Assembly: GCF_000090795.2 (NCBI RefSeq)
Contig: NW_003546276.1
Span: 342,788 to 365,254, forward strand
DNA from: Amphimedon queenslandica
Lineage: Eukaryota; Porifera; Demospongiae; Haplosclerida; Niphatidae
Direction of reading: 5' to 3'
DNA length: 22,467 nucleotides
The translations under genes and the position numbers were made by a program. The notes below the pieces were generated by a model. That model made no database searches, was not told the origin of the DNA, and saw nothing but the letters and a program-made list of their open reading frames with translations. This document shows positions 8,701 to 18,250 of the stretch, in pieces (the first letter of the stretch is position 1; each line of letters opens with the position of its first letter).

Positions 8701-9797
8701 TTTGTAGTTAGAATTTTAGTCCAAATCAGAGTCAGAGTCACAAATATGGTCTGGCAAACTCCACAATCACCTCCCAAAATTGAGGTGTGATGGAATCAAA
8801 GGCTCATCCAAGTCAGAAGCAGTCATGTAGGTCAGGGGTCTTGAATTAATGCCCACTTTGACTTCAACTAGTGCAGTGAGGAGTTCTTCATAAGTTAATT
8901 TGGATTGTCCAACAAGCTTTCTCAGGCTCCTCTTCATAAGTTGGACCCTTCTCTCAAAAATGTCTCGGCACGCTCTACATTAAATGTCCACATGATATCG
9001 ACTCCCACCATAAATTCCTTGAGTGGCTCAGTATCTTAATCTCCTTTGCTAATGACTTGAAAGTTGATCCATGATCTGAAATTATTCTGGAGGGTAGTCC
9101 ACGTCTCGACAAATCTTTTGAGACACCTAATGAAACTAAGAGGTGTAAAATCAGATACAATTTCAAAATACACTGCTCAAGATACACAGCACGTAAACAG
9201 GCATACCCATGCCTTACCATTAGATAGATTAGGTGTAGGTTGGTTTTGTCCAGGTTGACATGCATGTTTTTGTGTGCTTGAGTGGTGTGAAATGCATGAA
9301 TCTCTTCTTATCATTAGAGGACCAGCGAAGTCAATAACAACTGCTTTGAAAGGAGGATGCTCTTGTATTCCATCTTCAAGCAGACGGGGAGGAGGAGGTG
9401 CTTTATAGCTGGAAGCTCCATACCATCTACACAAGACACATCTATTGATGTACTTCTTGATTAGAGCTCTTCCCTGGGGTATCCAATATCTACTCCAGAC
9501 CTCTGTGAGAGTATCGTTCACTCCAGCATTAAGAACCCTTTGATAAGCTTTTCGTACAAGCCAGGTGAAAGGATGATCTCTCAGCAATAAAATGGGATGA
9601 CAAGAATCATACGGCAAATTTGCATTGCTTAATCTACCACCACATCTCCAAATGCAATGGTTGCCTTGAAACATTCTGAACTGTGTCTTCCATTTCTTTA
9701 TACTGTTACTCTGTGTCTCCTGGATCCACAAGACCTCAGCTCTACTTCTCCCCTCCTCTGTCACAGCTACTCTAACTTCACTCTCCTCCACTCCCAC
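8700..9797 (-). pseudogene. BEL integrase: zinc-binding region and catalytic core, broken
   Basis: The frame 9177-9797 holds the N-terminal region, with WRCGGRLSNANLPYD, the altered H2C2 zinc site (AYQRVLNAGV then CVLC) and the first catalytic Asp in AVVIDFAGPL. A frame change follows. The next frame (8975-9265) has RRGLPSRIISDHGSTFK, carrying the second Asp (usually SDNG). Further on, FMVGVDIMWTFNVERA is followed by a small deletion where a PWWGG stretch is normal. The region then continues in another frame (TYEELLTALVEVKVGINSRP) to about 8765. The two zinc-binding His positions appear as Tyr and Asn, so the zinc finger would not fold normally. It is clearly non-functional. Confidence 0.87.
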
Positions 9798-10257
9798 AGT
9801 GCCATGTCTTTATCTGATCTTCAACTGATCAATAAAAAGGAGTACATAAGCTGTACTAGCAATGAGTTTATCATAGCTACTTAAGCGTGGACATCAAAAT
9901 ACCGATCCCTCCCTTTACAGATTTTGACACATTCAGAGCAAGAGACTTTTGTCTCCAGCTCTCAATTCAACAATACATTCAGAAGGCATTGACAATTCAC
10001 TGTCATTGTGATCATCATCATTAAAGGTCCTCAATCACATGGGACCATTAAACCATAACTTTAATTTGTTTAACTCCCTCAAGGTTAACCTCAGGAAGGT
10101 AAATCTGCTTGGTTACTAATGCCATTACAATGTCTCCAATTGAGACTAGCAACCATCTTTCTAATTTCAACAACCCGATTTTGTACAAAGGGTTTACATT
10201 GTTTACTGGTACCCTATATCCAATGAAACAATAGATGAATCACTATAGCATATGGCC

Positions 10258-10473
10258 TCACAATTTAAGTGATTTAAACTGGCCATAACACTTTTCTATT
10301 GGTCTTGCAAGCAGTACTGCATCTAAGAGCTCCAGTCTGAGTATTGCTTCAGTTTGTAGGGGAGCAACTCTAGTTTTAGATGCTACAACACTACAATCAC
10401 CATTCTTTGCTTGCAAATAAATAACTGCTGCATATGCCCTTGTAGAAGCATCATAAAAACATATGAGTCTCAT
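10258..10473 (-). pseudogene. BEL RNase H-like region
   Basis: The peptide carries ICFYDASTRAYAAVIYL and VASKTRVAPLQTEAILRLEL, which match the CDAS...AYAAVIYL...ASKTRVAPL...PRLEL pattern of the BEL/Pao RNase H segment. The normal PRLEL is LRLEL here. The frame stops after about 71 residues. Its 3' continuation before the integrase region (about 9800-10257) has no frame that I could follow. Confidence 0.85.
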
Positions 10474-10559
10474 CTTTAAGTTTAAATCAAGTGCATAGCA
10501 TCAATGCAAACACTAAGGCTCTTTTACTTTTAATCCACTTCATAAAATCTTTCATCTAG

Positions 10560-11481
10560 CTCGCAAAACATCACCAAATGGCTCATCCCAGCCCAACTTG
10601 GCTTGACATAATATCTGAAGAAAAATCTTTAGCTTAATAGTCACAGGAGAAAGAAGGCCAAGAGGATCATACATTTCACTAATTATTACTAACTACACGC
10701 TGCTCTGTGGGCTCTACATGTACAGCCTCTTCAAAAATTGAGCTAACATCAAAAACAAGCTTATAAAAATCAACATTCCATGCCATACCTAACACCTTCT
10801 GTACACCCTTAGCTGGTGGCCTTTGCCCTCCTAAAGTGGTATGAGGAAGGGACCTCCAGCTACTACAGTCTCTTCTTCCCGCTCAAAGAAATCAATCCTC
10901 TCCCACAACTCATTGCAGTTGCTCACAAATTTCCTTCAATAAAAGCCACCTACTCTGAAAAACTCCTTTGCTTTCTCATAAATTTTGAGTTCTTCATCCA
11001 CATTATTAGCACCAGTCACAACATCATCTACATAGATTGATTCTAAAATCTTCTGTACTATAATAGGATGAGTGTCTTCAAACTGATTGAGATGGAGAGC
11101 TATAGTTGCATTTTAAAATAAGGGCTAAGTGTGACCACAAAAATAACTGGTGAACTTAAAAACCTGTATTTCGGGTAAGTCTGCCCATACATCCTTGAAC
11201 CACAAAAATCTCAAAGAATCTTCATCTGATTCCACTATTCTTATCATTGGAAAAGCATTCTCTATGTCTGCCACTATGGCTATAGGAAACAACCAGAATC
11301 TTATTAGCTTATCTAGTATCTTCCGATGAAGAGATGGGCCGATATGAAGGCAGTCGTTTAGTGAGGGTAGTGCTTTTATCTCGCCTAATGACAGCATGAT
11401 GTGGTAAACAGTGAACTCTGTTTGAGCTGTCATTCTCAGGACTATCTCATAAGATGGCATTATATCTCTCAAGAAGTTCAA
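10560..11481 (-). pseudogene. BEL reverse transcriptase, frameshifted
   Basis: The frame 11125-11481 has the fingers/palm start: PSLNDCLHIGPSLHRKILD and motif A as VADIENAFPMI with its Asp. After a frame change the catalytic YVDD box is at 11023-11034 (SIYVDDVVTGANNVDEEL). Further downstream MYDPLGLLSPVTIKLKIFLQ (about 10610-10670) is the conserved BEL/Pao connection region. Several stops separate these blocks. The plus-strand open frame at 10816-11040 is an antisense shadow. Confidence 0.9.
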
Positions 11482-11701
11482 CTTCTCAATCTTCTAAACA
11501 ATCCGTTTAGTCTCTGTAAACTAAGCTTGTATTTTGTAGGTGGAGTCACGCACGAGTCCTTCCAGGGCAAGGAGACTGTGTTCCGACCATCCTCAAGGGA
11601 GACATGATCTGCAAATCGAGTTTTTAGAACATGTTCATTCTCGACTATTCCCAATGACTATATTCCAAAATGAGTGCAATTCCCTCTTTGATGCTTTATT
11701 A

Positions 11702-12238
11702 TTACTCATGCCATCCACTCTCAATGTATGTGTCAGCTGACCATCCAGGAGCCCTCTTCACCAAGGCAGTACGTGAGAAAATATAGCCAAGGTGAGAATT
11801 AAGGGCAACTGGACCTCCATCACCCCTTACTACTTCTCCAGTAAGGAGTGACCAATATTGGTCAGACCCCAGCAAAACATCTGGCACTATTTGAGTTGGA
11901 TACTGCAACTCAGATGCAAATGCCAGTGATTTAAAATGTATATATTGGCTCAGATCAACTGCTGCATGTGCAATGGGTTCACAAATGTGAGCCACAGACA
12001 ACAATTTAAGCTCAAGATGAGCTGCACTTCTTAATTGAATTCCTTGTCTGACAACAACACTCTCGGTTAGACTTCCCTGTTTTGACCCAAAAGTAAAGCT
12101 TGAAACTGACTTAGTACCTAATGAATTCAATGCTAGCTTCTTACAAGCACTCTGAGTTATGTAGGAGCATTTGGCTCCCACTGCCCAATATAATGTGTAA
12201 GCGCAACCTTTTAGTTCGTTCTTCCAAGTGAAAGGCAA
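11702..12238 (-). pseudogene. BEL aspartic protease region (DUF1758-like)
   Basis: The reading frame has CSYITQSACKKLAL near its start and VLLGSDQYWSLLTGEVVRG with LNSHLGYIFS later, matching the DUF1758 family of retropepsin-like domains. The active-site sequence lies in the overlapping upstream frame as ILGSGSQ (around 12175-12191), where the family has LDSGSQ. The catalytic Asp is therefore Gly (codon at 12183-12185). A frameshift lies between this motif and the SYITQ block. Confidence 0.85.
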
Positions 12239-13533
12239 AGGCTTCTGCTGTCTGTAAGACTACAGCTTCACTACCATTTACATGGCAAGCGGTTGTACTT
12301 TCTAGAGGCTTGTATGGAGGAGCATTCAGATTCAAACCCGTTGATTTTGAGGCATCACGGAGTACTGGTAGTACTACGTGGTTTAGTCTTAGGCTTGTGA
12401 CAGACACTAGTATGGTGTCAGCCACCACAACTAGTAACTTACAAGATGAGTGACAATCTCTGCCTATATGTCCTTGACATAAGCAAACAAAATATCTTCC
12501 CTTCTCTCTGATAATGAGCTTGCGTTCATTCGCAGAAACAATATTTTTACAATGAGTAGGCACATGGCCTTCCTGACCACAATAGCAAGAAGCACTAAAA
12601 CCACTACCACTACTTGCCATGAAACTTCTAGTAGTGGGATAATCCTTGTTAGTCTTTGGACTAGTAAAAGGCTGTCTATTCTTGGACAAAATGGCCCTCT
12701 CTCTGGCCTCTAACTCTTTTAGGAGAGTTTTCATAATCTTGTTTAAATTCCATTCTGTAGAAGTCACTCTTCATGCTAGATTGAGTCTTAGCTCTTAAGG
12801 TAGCTTGCGGACAAAAACAGGCGTGAGCAAGGCTCAATAATGCTCAACAGTTACCCCCAGAGCAGTCAAACTTCTAATCTGTTTGATCCTACAGGCATCT
12901 CAAATCGTTCAGATGATGGTCCGAGGCTACTTCATCTATACTATGGGCTGCTATTTGCTACTTTTTATCTCCAAATCTCTGTGTAAGCAGATCTATTGCA
13001 GCACCATAATTAGCATCAGTGAGGGAGTGGCCAGAAATCGCCTCCTTGGCCTTTTATTCAAACAAGGACTGTAAATAAGTAAATTTCTCTGTATTTGATA
13101 AACCACTGTTGTCATTTACTGCTGTTTTATTGGAGTCCCAAAAGTGACTTCACCCAATTAGGCTACCATTGAAACTCTTAAGACTTAGCTTTGGCAACTT
13201 GGCAGTTTCCCTAGGCATAGGGACAGGAGAGACAGCTGAGACAGATATCAAGGCACGATCAACCATTGCCATGGCTCCAAAGAGCTCATTTTTTATTCCC
13301 ACTGACTCCTCTATCTCAGTGCCCACATCCCCTGGATCAACATGAGGTATGATCTCCCTTTCCAACTTCTTAAGTGTATCAAAAGTATCTTGCAACCCAC
13401 GTTTCAATTGCTCCCACTTCGAAGTATCTGGATCAGGAGTGGCAGTAAAAAGGTCTGCAACTTCCCTCACTCACCGAGTGGCTACTGATCCGTGACCTTT
13501 TCTAGTTCTTTTCAAAGCAGGTAAGTCCACCAT
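12141..13533 (-). pseudogene. BEL Gag: DUF1759-like domain and zinc knuckles
   Basis: The likely start ATG is at 13531-13533, giving MVDLPALKRTRKGHGS, then a TGA, then the frame 13150-13470, which ends LPKLSLKSFNGSLIG. The same frame continues past a TGA (at an expected Trp of a KW..FWD motif) with SHFWDSNKTAVNDNSGLS, EKFTYLQSL and AIDLLTQRFGDKK, the DUF1759 signature. The frame 12141-12767 supplies the nucleic-acid-binding part: CYCGQEGHVPTHC (CxC rather than the usual CxxC) and CLCQGHIGRDC, separated by the typical ANERK...EKGRYF linker. Multiple stops make it inactive. Confidence 0.87.
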
Positions 13534-13866
13534 GTTCAACTAGCCTGCTATACAGCTTCTCGAATGCTCTGCTATACTACTTGTGATCTGCTGTATAAAC
13601 AGTTCTAAACCACACACTTGCAGTTTTGCTGCTGTCTGTCAAGGAAGAAGACAAATATGGCCAACTCATGAAATGTAAGTGACTGTCAATAATCTCCAAT
13701 GGTCAAAATAATGTCAAAACAAACAAATCAATGTTCTTAACGTGGTAATGTAAGGTAACTCACACCTTTCACCTAAACGAGTTATCACCTCGATCATTAA
13801 TGCGTGAAGTGTCGATTAGCTCAGCTAGCGGCTCGTCTGTCTCTATCTCCAGTATCCCCAGAAATC

Positions 13867-13882
13867 AGGATCGCTTGGACCA
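13867..13882 (-). promoter_or_regulatory. Primer-binding site of the BEL element
   Basis: On the element strand TGGTCCAAGCGATCCT follows the 5' LTR with no gap. A PBS starts with TGG because it pairs with the CCA end of the priming tRNA. The tRNA identity was not determined. The plus strand upstream (from 13817) has a tRNA-like A-box stretch TAGCTCAGCTAGCGG, but no B box or cloverleaf. Confidence 0.72.
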
Positions 13883-14108
13883 TGAAAAAATTTCTCTGTT
13901 TAATCTGGAAACCGCTTCTGGTTAAACGTTTGCCGAATGGCAATCTCCAAAATTCTCTCAAATAAATTAGTAATAATTATCTCTTCTCAAAATCTGCTCT
14001 GCTCTAATCATAAGCATGCGCAGTGTACAAAAATCAATTAGATTAATACCAATGAATAATCAATAATAATAATAATCCTAAAACATATATGCATCACTGT
14101 ATCTAACA
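13883..14108 (-). repeat. 5' LTR of the BEL element
   Basis: It is 226 bp long. On the element strand it starts TGTTAGATACAGTGATGC (at 14108) and ends CA (13883). It aligns along its whole length with 7850-8079, sharing GGCAATC.CCAAAATTCTC, the GCATGCGCAGTG block and the AAT repeat, with small indels. No TATA box could be picked out with confidence. Confidence 0.92.
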
Positions 14109-14113
14109 TCTAC
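14109..14113. repeat. Target-site duplication of the BEL element (right copy)
   Basis: TCTAC directly follows the 5' LTR and is identical to 7845-7849. Confidence 0.85.
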
Positions 14114-14153
14114 ACTGTAGTTCCTAGTCTGGTGTATCTACAGTTGTTGTGTT

Positions 14154-16841
14154 ATGCCTATTTGTAAGCTTTGTGACACCATTTCAGCACCACTTGAACC
14201 TTTCAAGAAATGTGAGCAGCGTACATAGTGACAATGCACAAGAAGCTTGAACTCTTAAGTGTGGTGAATCACAGTGCCTTTATAGGTAAGTTTATAATAT
14301 GTTGTTTAATACTTTTGATTTCTAACACGTTTGTTATTACTTTTATTTTGGATTAATCAATTAATAATGATTTATTATTATTAATAATGTTTAATTTTAT
14401 TATCATGAGTGGTATGTAACTTATCATTTGAAGAAATTGTGAATTGTATTGATATTGACTGATTTTTGTAGTTGTCTTAGTCGAAAGGAATTCATCACTC
14501 ATTTGAAATCGATACACAAGAAGAACGTTGAAATAGAACAGAAATGTTTTGATTCATTTTCTGCATTTTAATTTTGGAAATTAGAAGAGGAAAGGAAGTC
14601 TTAATGTCAAGATATTCAGCAATGTGGGTCGCAAAAAACAGCTGAACTGAAGAGGTACCACTACTATTGTAATTGATCCAGAAAGTACAAATGTAAAGCA
14701 ACTGGATAACGACAATTGAAATTACAGGGATCCGGTAAGGTTGGAGATGCATGTACTGGTTTCATTAAAGCAGATAAAGATTTGAAGACCCATTCATTTA
14801 TTGTAGGGTATTGTTTCTACCACCATAATCACTCAATAGAGATAGCGTATTTAACAATGGATGAACAACCACGCTCATCGATTGCTACTAAGCTTCTTGA
14901 AAAAGTAATGGAAAAAAGATCCTAGATTGTATTAGAGACAGTGTTTCGGGAGACATACTTCGAGAGCACATTGTTTTTATTCAAGATATTCAAAATATTT
15001 GTCGACAATATAATGTTGAAGGTGTCCAACGTCATAATAATGCTCATGATAGCGTTAATATATGGGTTAGTGAAATGAGAGAACAATCTTGTGATCCTAT
15101 CCTGGTTTACAAACAGAAAGGTATTGATCAATGCCCAGAAGTAAACAACCTTGCTAAAGATCATATGTTGTTATGTATTCAGACTGAGTTTCAAAAAAAT
15201 TGTGCAACAAAATTTGGTAACAAATTTATTTGTGTTGACTCAACTCATAGCACTACAATGTATGACTTCGTACTTATAACGGTTATGGTGACGATGACTT
15301 CAATGAAGGAGTACTATTAGCACGGGTAGTTACGAATCGTGAAGATCAAAGTGTACTTGTTGAATTTTTTAAAGGATTGACAGCTAAGGTTGGTGATCTT
15401 GCCCCCAAGTGTTTAACTGTGCTAATCAATTTTATCATGCTTGGGTTGGTGTCTTTCATGAAAGAACTCATAAGTGAATTTGCACTTCGCATATTAATAT
15501 AGCATGGCGGAATAAATTAGCTGAACTGGTTGCAACGAAAGATTTATGAGTCAAAATATATCATTTTCGTGTCATTTTAGAAGAAAGAGATATAGTGCAG
15601 TTTGGGGTTGTGCTACAGCTCCTACTTGGCTGATAATAATGTAGAAAAGTTTCTAAATTACTTTTTTAGTAATTATGTGACATGCAAAGAAGACTGGGCT
15701 TACGCTTTTTGTGCTGGAGCAGGTATTAATACCAATATGTACGTTGAGAGCTTTCATCGTGTTCTAAAAGTTGTACGTATAGAAAAGAAGCAAAACCGCA
15801 GTGTTGATCGTTTTGTCTTATTATAGCTGCGACTTTCAAAGGACAAGGCTTTTGATAGAATTTCTAAACTCGCTAAAAGTAAATCAACATAATCTTTGAG
15901 GGAAATTTTAAAAAGTCCTAATTTAGCTCAGGAAATGCACGAAAAGAAGGTGGTACCTTAAGAAGTCAATTCTAACACTTGAAAAGTAATGTTACAATCA
16001 TCTAGTTATCAGATGTACATTGTGAAATTCTTAGAAACACGATGCACATGTCAAATAAAATGTCAACCATGTCATGCATGTATTCACATGTTCTCTTGTT
16101 CATGTGCTCATTTTTTGCTATAAAACACTATCTGTAAGCATTCTCATTTGGTTCGAATGACAATAAATATGTCAAGTTCAGACCAGAAGACACAGGTAAA
16201 TGAAGAAGGGGGAGTTGATGCTGATAAGGCAATGGAAGCTACTGCAAATGAGGAATTGCTAGATTCCTTCATAGCACCAAATACAGTTATTGAAAGTCTT
16301 GAAGTTTGTTTGGATTTGCAGTCAACAACAAGTACAAGACAGAAGGTAACAGAGAAGATATTTCAAGAAGTATAGACATTGATTCTACAGAATATTTTGT
16401 TGGCATTTTACAGTCATCCAATGACACAAAATTAGCCATATGAAAGAATGCAATTGCTGGTATGCTACATGAGCTACAGGTACTAATTGACATGTCAGAA
16501 AGTTTGAGTGCATCAACAACTGCTAAAACTCATCCACTTCTGCTCTTTGAAAGTGACCTGCATCAAATGCGAAAGTAGAAAATCAAAAGAAGTATTTCTC
16601 TACTAAGAAGAAAAGACATTAAAAAGCAATGGGCTTTTAAACCTACACCAGTAGAAAGAATTGCCTTGAAAATCTAGATGAAATAGATGTCAAGTTCCGT
16701 GCTATCTGTATGAAAGATGGAAGTATGCCAGTTGTATCTTGGATTGAATGATTGAACTGTGGAATATGGTTGCACGAATTTTGCTGCACTCCCGACAATA
16801 TGATTGATAAAAGAAAATGTTTACGTAAAAATTACATGTAA
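14154..16841 (+). pseudogene. MULE transposase with C2H2, SWIM and PHD-like fingers, broken
   Basis: The predicted start is ATG 14154 (MPICKLC). Exon 1 ends at 14285 with a GTAAGT donor, and the intron runs to the TAG at 14471. The join completes a C2H2 finger (KCGESQCLYS then CLSRKEFITHLKSIH). Next comes a zinc-binding and linker region (14516-14925). The MULE catalytic domain follows: FICVDSTHSTTMYDF with the first Asp at 15237-15239, then after a frame change VVTNREDQSVLVEFFKGL. A deletion at about 15417-15425 removes the second Asp motif before ANQFYHAW. The Glu block NTNMYVESFHRVLK (Glu at 15746-15748) is present. A SWIM-type CSC...CKH finger lies at about 16088-16146, and a PHD-like CGIWLHEFCC segment precedes the stop at 16841. 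More than ten stops or shifts make it inactive. The protein would bind the element ends and catalyse transposition. Confidence 0.88.
14286..14471 (+). other. Intron in the MULE transposase gene
   Basis: GTAAGT at 14286 and TTTTTGTAG ending at 14471 bound 186 bp of AT-rich sequence. Removing it joins the two halves of a C2H2 finger in phase 2 (TAT AG|T), which supports real splicing in the ancestral gene. Confidence 0.7.
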
Positions 16842-17008
16842 ATTAAATGATAATACAATTATACCTTAGTAAGACAATTATAAGAATATACAACAGCTTA
16901 AAAATTAAGAATAATAATGATTTAATGGGAATTCATAGTTGATGTATTTAATTATCTCATCGGCCACGCCTACATAATATACAGAAACAATAATATACGG
17001 AAAAATAC

Positions 17009-17040
17009 GGAATGCTAACTTTCTGTCTCTAATGGCTTGT
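17009..17040 (-). repeat. MULE right terminal inverted repeat
   Basis: The complement begins ACAAGCCATTAGAGACAGAA and ends GTTAGCATTCC, then CCGTATTTTTCCGTATA. It matches the left repeat (7207-7238) except for one base. Confidence 0.85.
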
Positions 17041-17116
17041 AAGTAAACATGTGTATTCAATATCAGTTATTAAAAGTATAAAAAGGGAGACAAGCTCAGC
17101 TCTATCATTGAACTGA

Positions 17117-17790
17117 ATGGCTACTGCAAGTAATAACTTCTTGTGCTACTGCAACATCTGCTCCTTTTTCTACAAACTTGACAGTTACTGCAGCAAGTTC
17201 TATAAATATACTTATGACCTCTGGTTGTACTAATAATTGCTGCTCTATATGTAAGCATTTTTCTCAGTTCTGCTAATTATTTGTCAGTGCTGCAACATAT
17301 TGGTGTAGTTCACTCTCATAAAGCTAACTTTAGCTTGACTTGTAGTGTCAGTGGATGTATTCAAAATTTTTGTAATTACTACTCATTTCATAAGATCTAA
17401 GACAACTCCACCCAGAAGTCTTTTCTAATCCAACTACAGTAACTTCAGCATCACAAGTTGAAGAGTACCATAGATGAGTCCGATAATAATATTGAAGAGT
17501 TAGTGTTTCTTTGATAGTGACACTATAACAATTGATAATTCAGTAGTTGTTTGTCAGAGTCACGTCAAAGTGATGTAATTTCACTTTAAGATGAAGAAAG
17601 AAACTTCACTTTACTTCTTTTGAAGACAAAAGAAATGCTTTGTATTTCACAGAAGGCTACCAATGAAATTATGAATGATGTCATTGAAATTGTCATTCGA
17701 TTCTCAAATATTATAGGAAGTGAAGTTGGAGAGATTTTGAAGGCAAACGGCATTAGTTTAGAAAACATACAGGCCTTGATTGTGCATTAA
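17117..17790 (+). pseudogene. C2H2 zinc-finger gene fragment of an unnamed metazoan family
   Basis: ATG at 17117 (MATASNN) begins a Ser/Thr/Cys-rich segment that changes frame early, with CCSICKHF (about 17248) as a possible first finger half. The best block is HIGVVHSHKANFSLTCSVSGC (about 17294-17358) with a following YYSFHK. It has the H-x-G-V-x-H...F-C...GC pattern of a C2H2 pair seen in an uncharacterised family of sponges, cnidarians and fish. The C-terminal frame (about 17620-17790) gives ISQKATNEIMNDVIEIVIRF and GEILKANGISLENIQ, the helical segment that usually follows these fingers. It stops at 17790, well before the usual family length, so it is truncated as well as frameshifted. The antisense frame 17586-17768 is a shadow. 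Confidence 0.55.
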
Positions 17791-17930
17791 ATAAGGCGTA
17801 TTCCTCAGGTCTAAGTTCATGCAAACAGTCAGTGTATAGTGTGGTCAATCAAAATTTTAAAGTTTATTCTCAATAAAATATGTAAAAATCATCATTGGAA
17901 GGTACATTTTAAATTTTTATTTATTGAAAA

Positions 17931-18250
17931 TTGCTGTTTGCAATGTTAGCATTTTCATTTTTTTAATATTTGAATTTTTTTAATATTAAAACCTAACTCA
18001 GCATTTCCAATTTATAACTTTACTATCATTGGAAAATGCTTTTTGCAATTTCAGCATTTTAAATTTTTTGAATGCAAAAATTTTTTAAAATATTAACACC
18101 GAACTCAGAATTTTTCTTTTCAATTTTACTGTAGTTTAAAAATGATTATTTGCATTGTCAGCAATTTACTAATTATTGACATTAAATTTTTTTAACCGTA
18201 AATATAACAATTAGCATTTAAATTCTTGAATTTCTGTTTTAGTTGAAATT
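17931..18250. repeat. Diverged AT-rich tandem repeats, about 106 bp
   Basis: A unit starting TTGCTGTTTGCAATGTTAGC (17931) and containing CCTAACTCAGCATTT recurs at 18037 as TGCTTTTTGCAATTTCAGC with CCGAACTCAGAATTT. A weaker third copy starts near 18143 (TGATTATTTGCATTGTCAGC). The period is about 106 bp. There is no coding potential. Confidence 0.55.

Larger units (their letters stand above)
7850..14108 (-). mobile_element. BEL/Pao LTR retrotransposon, 6259 bp, defective
   Basis: The element is bounded by two LTRs and a TCTAC duplication and is oriented on the minus strand. In that orientation the order is 5' LTR, primer-binding site, Gag with DUF1759-like and zinc-knuckle segments, DUF1758-like aspartic protease, reverse transcriptase, RNase H, integrase and a DUF5641-like C-terminus, a polypurine stretch, and the 3' LTR. 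This protease-RT-RNase H-integrase order with DUF1759/DUF1758/DUF5641-like parts is diagnostic of the BEL/Pao group. Length is normal for the group. Many stops and frameshifts, plus clearly diverged LTRs (roughly 80-85% identical by eye), show an old, immobile insertion. It sits inside the MULE, so it is younger than the MULE insertion. Confidence 0.93.
7207..17040 (+). mobile_element. Mutator-like element (MULE) with nested insertions
   Basis: The boundaries are set by 32-bp terminal inverted repeats at 7207-7238 and 17009-17040 that differ at one position. CCGTATA motifs lie just inside both ends. Between them is a degenerate MULE transposase gene on the plus strand (14154-16841). The 9.8-kb span includes a hAT-like MITE (7344-7797) and a complete BEL/Pao element (7850-14108). 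Subtracting these and their duplicated targets leaves about 3.1 kb, a reasonable size for an autonomous MULE. The frameshifted transposase means it is inactive. The BEL insertion lies 40 bp before the predicted start codon, in the 5' leader or promoter region. Confidence 0.75.

Noticed and set aside
10816..11040. Plus-strand open frame
   Set aside because: It is antisense to the YVDD region of the BEL reverse transcriptase.
13810..13882. tRNA-like stretch ending in CCA at the LTR edge
   Set aside because: There is an A-box-like TAGCTCAGCTAGCGG and a plausible length, but the acceptor, D and anticodon stems do not pair and no B box is present. The CCA is explained by the primer-binding site.
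17586..17768. Minus-strand 60-codon frame
   Set aside because: It is antisense to the conserved helical segment of the C2H2-family fragment.
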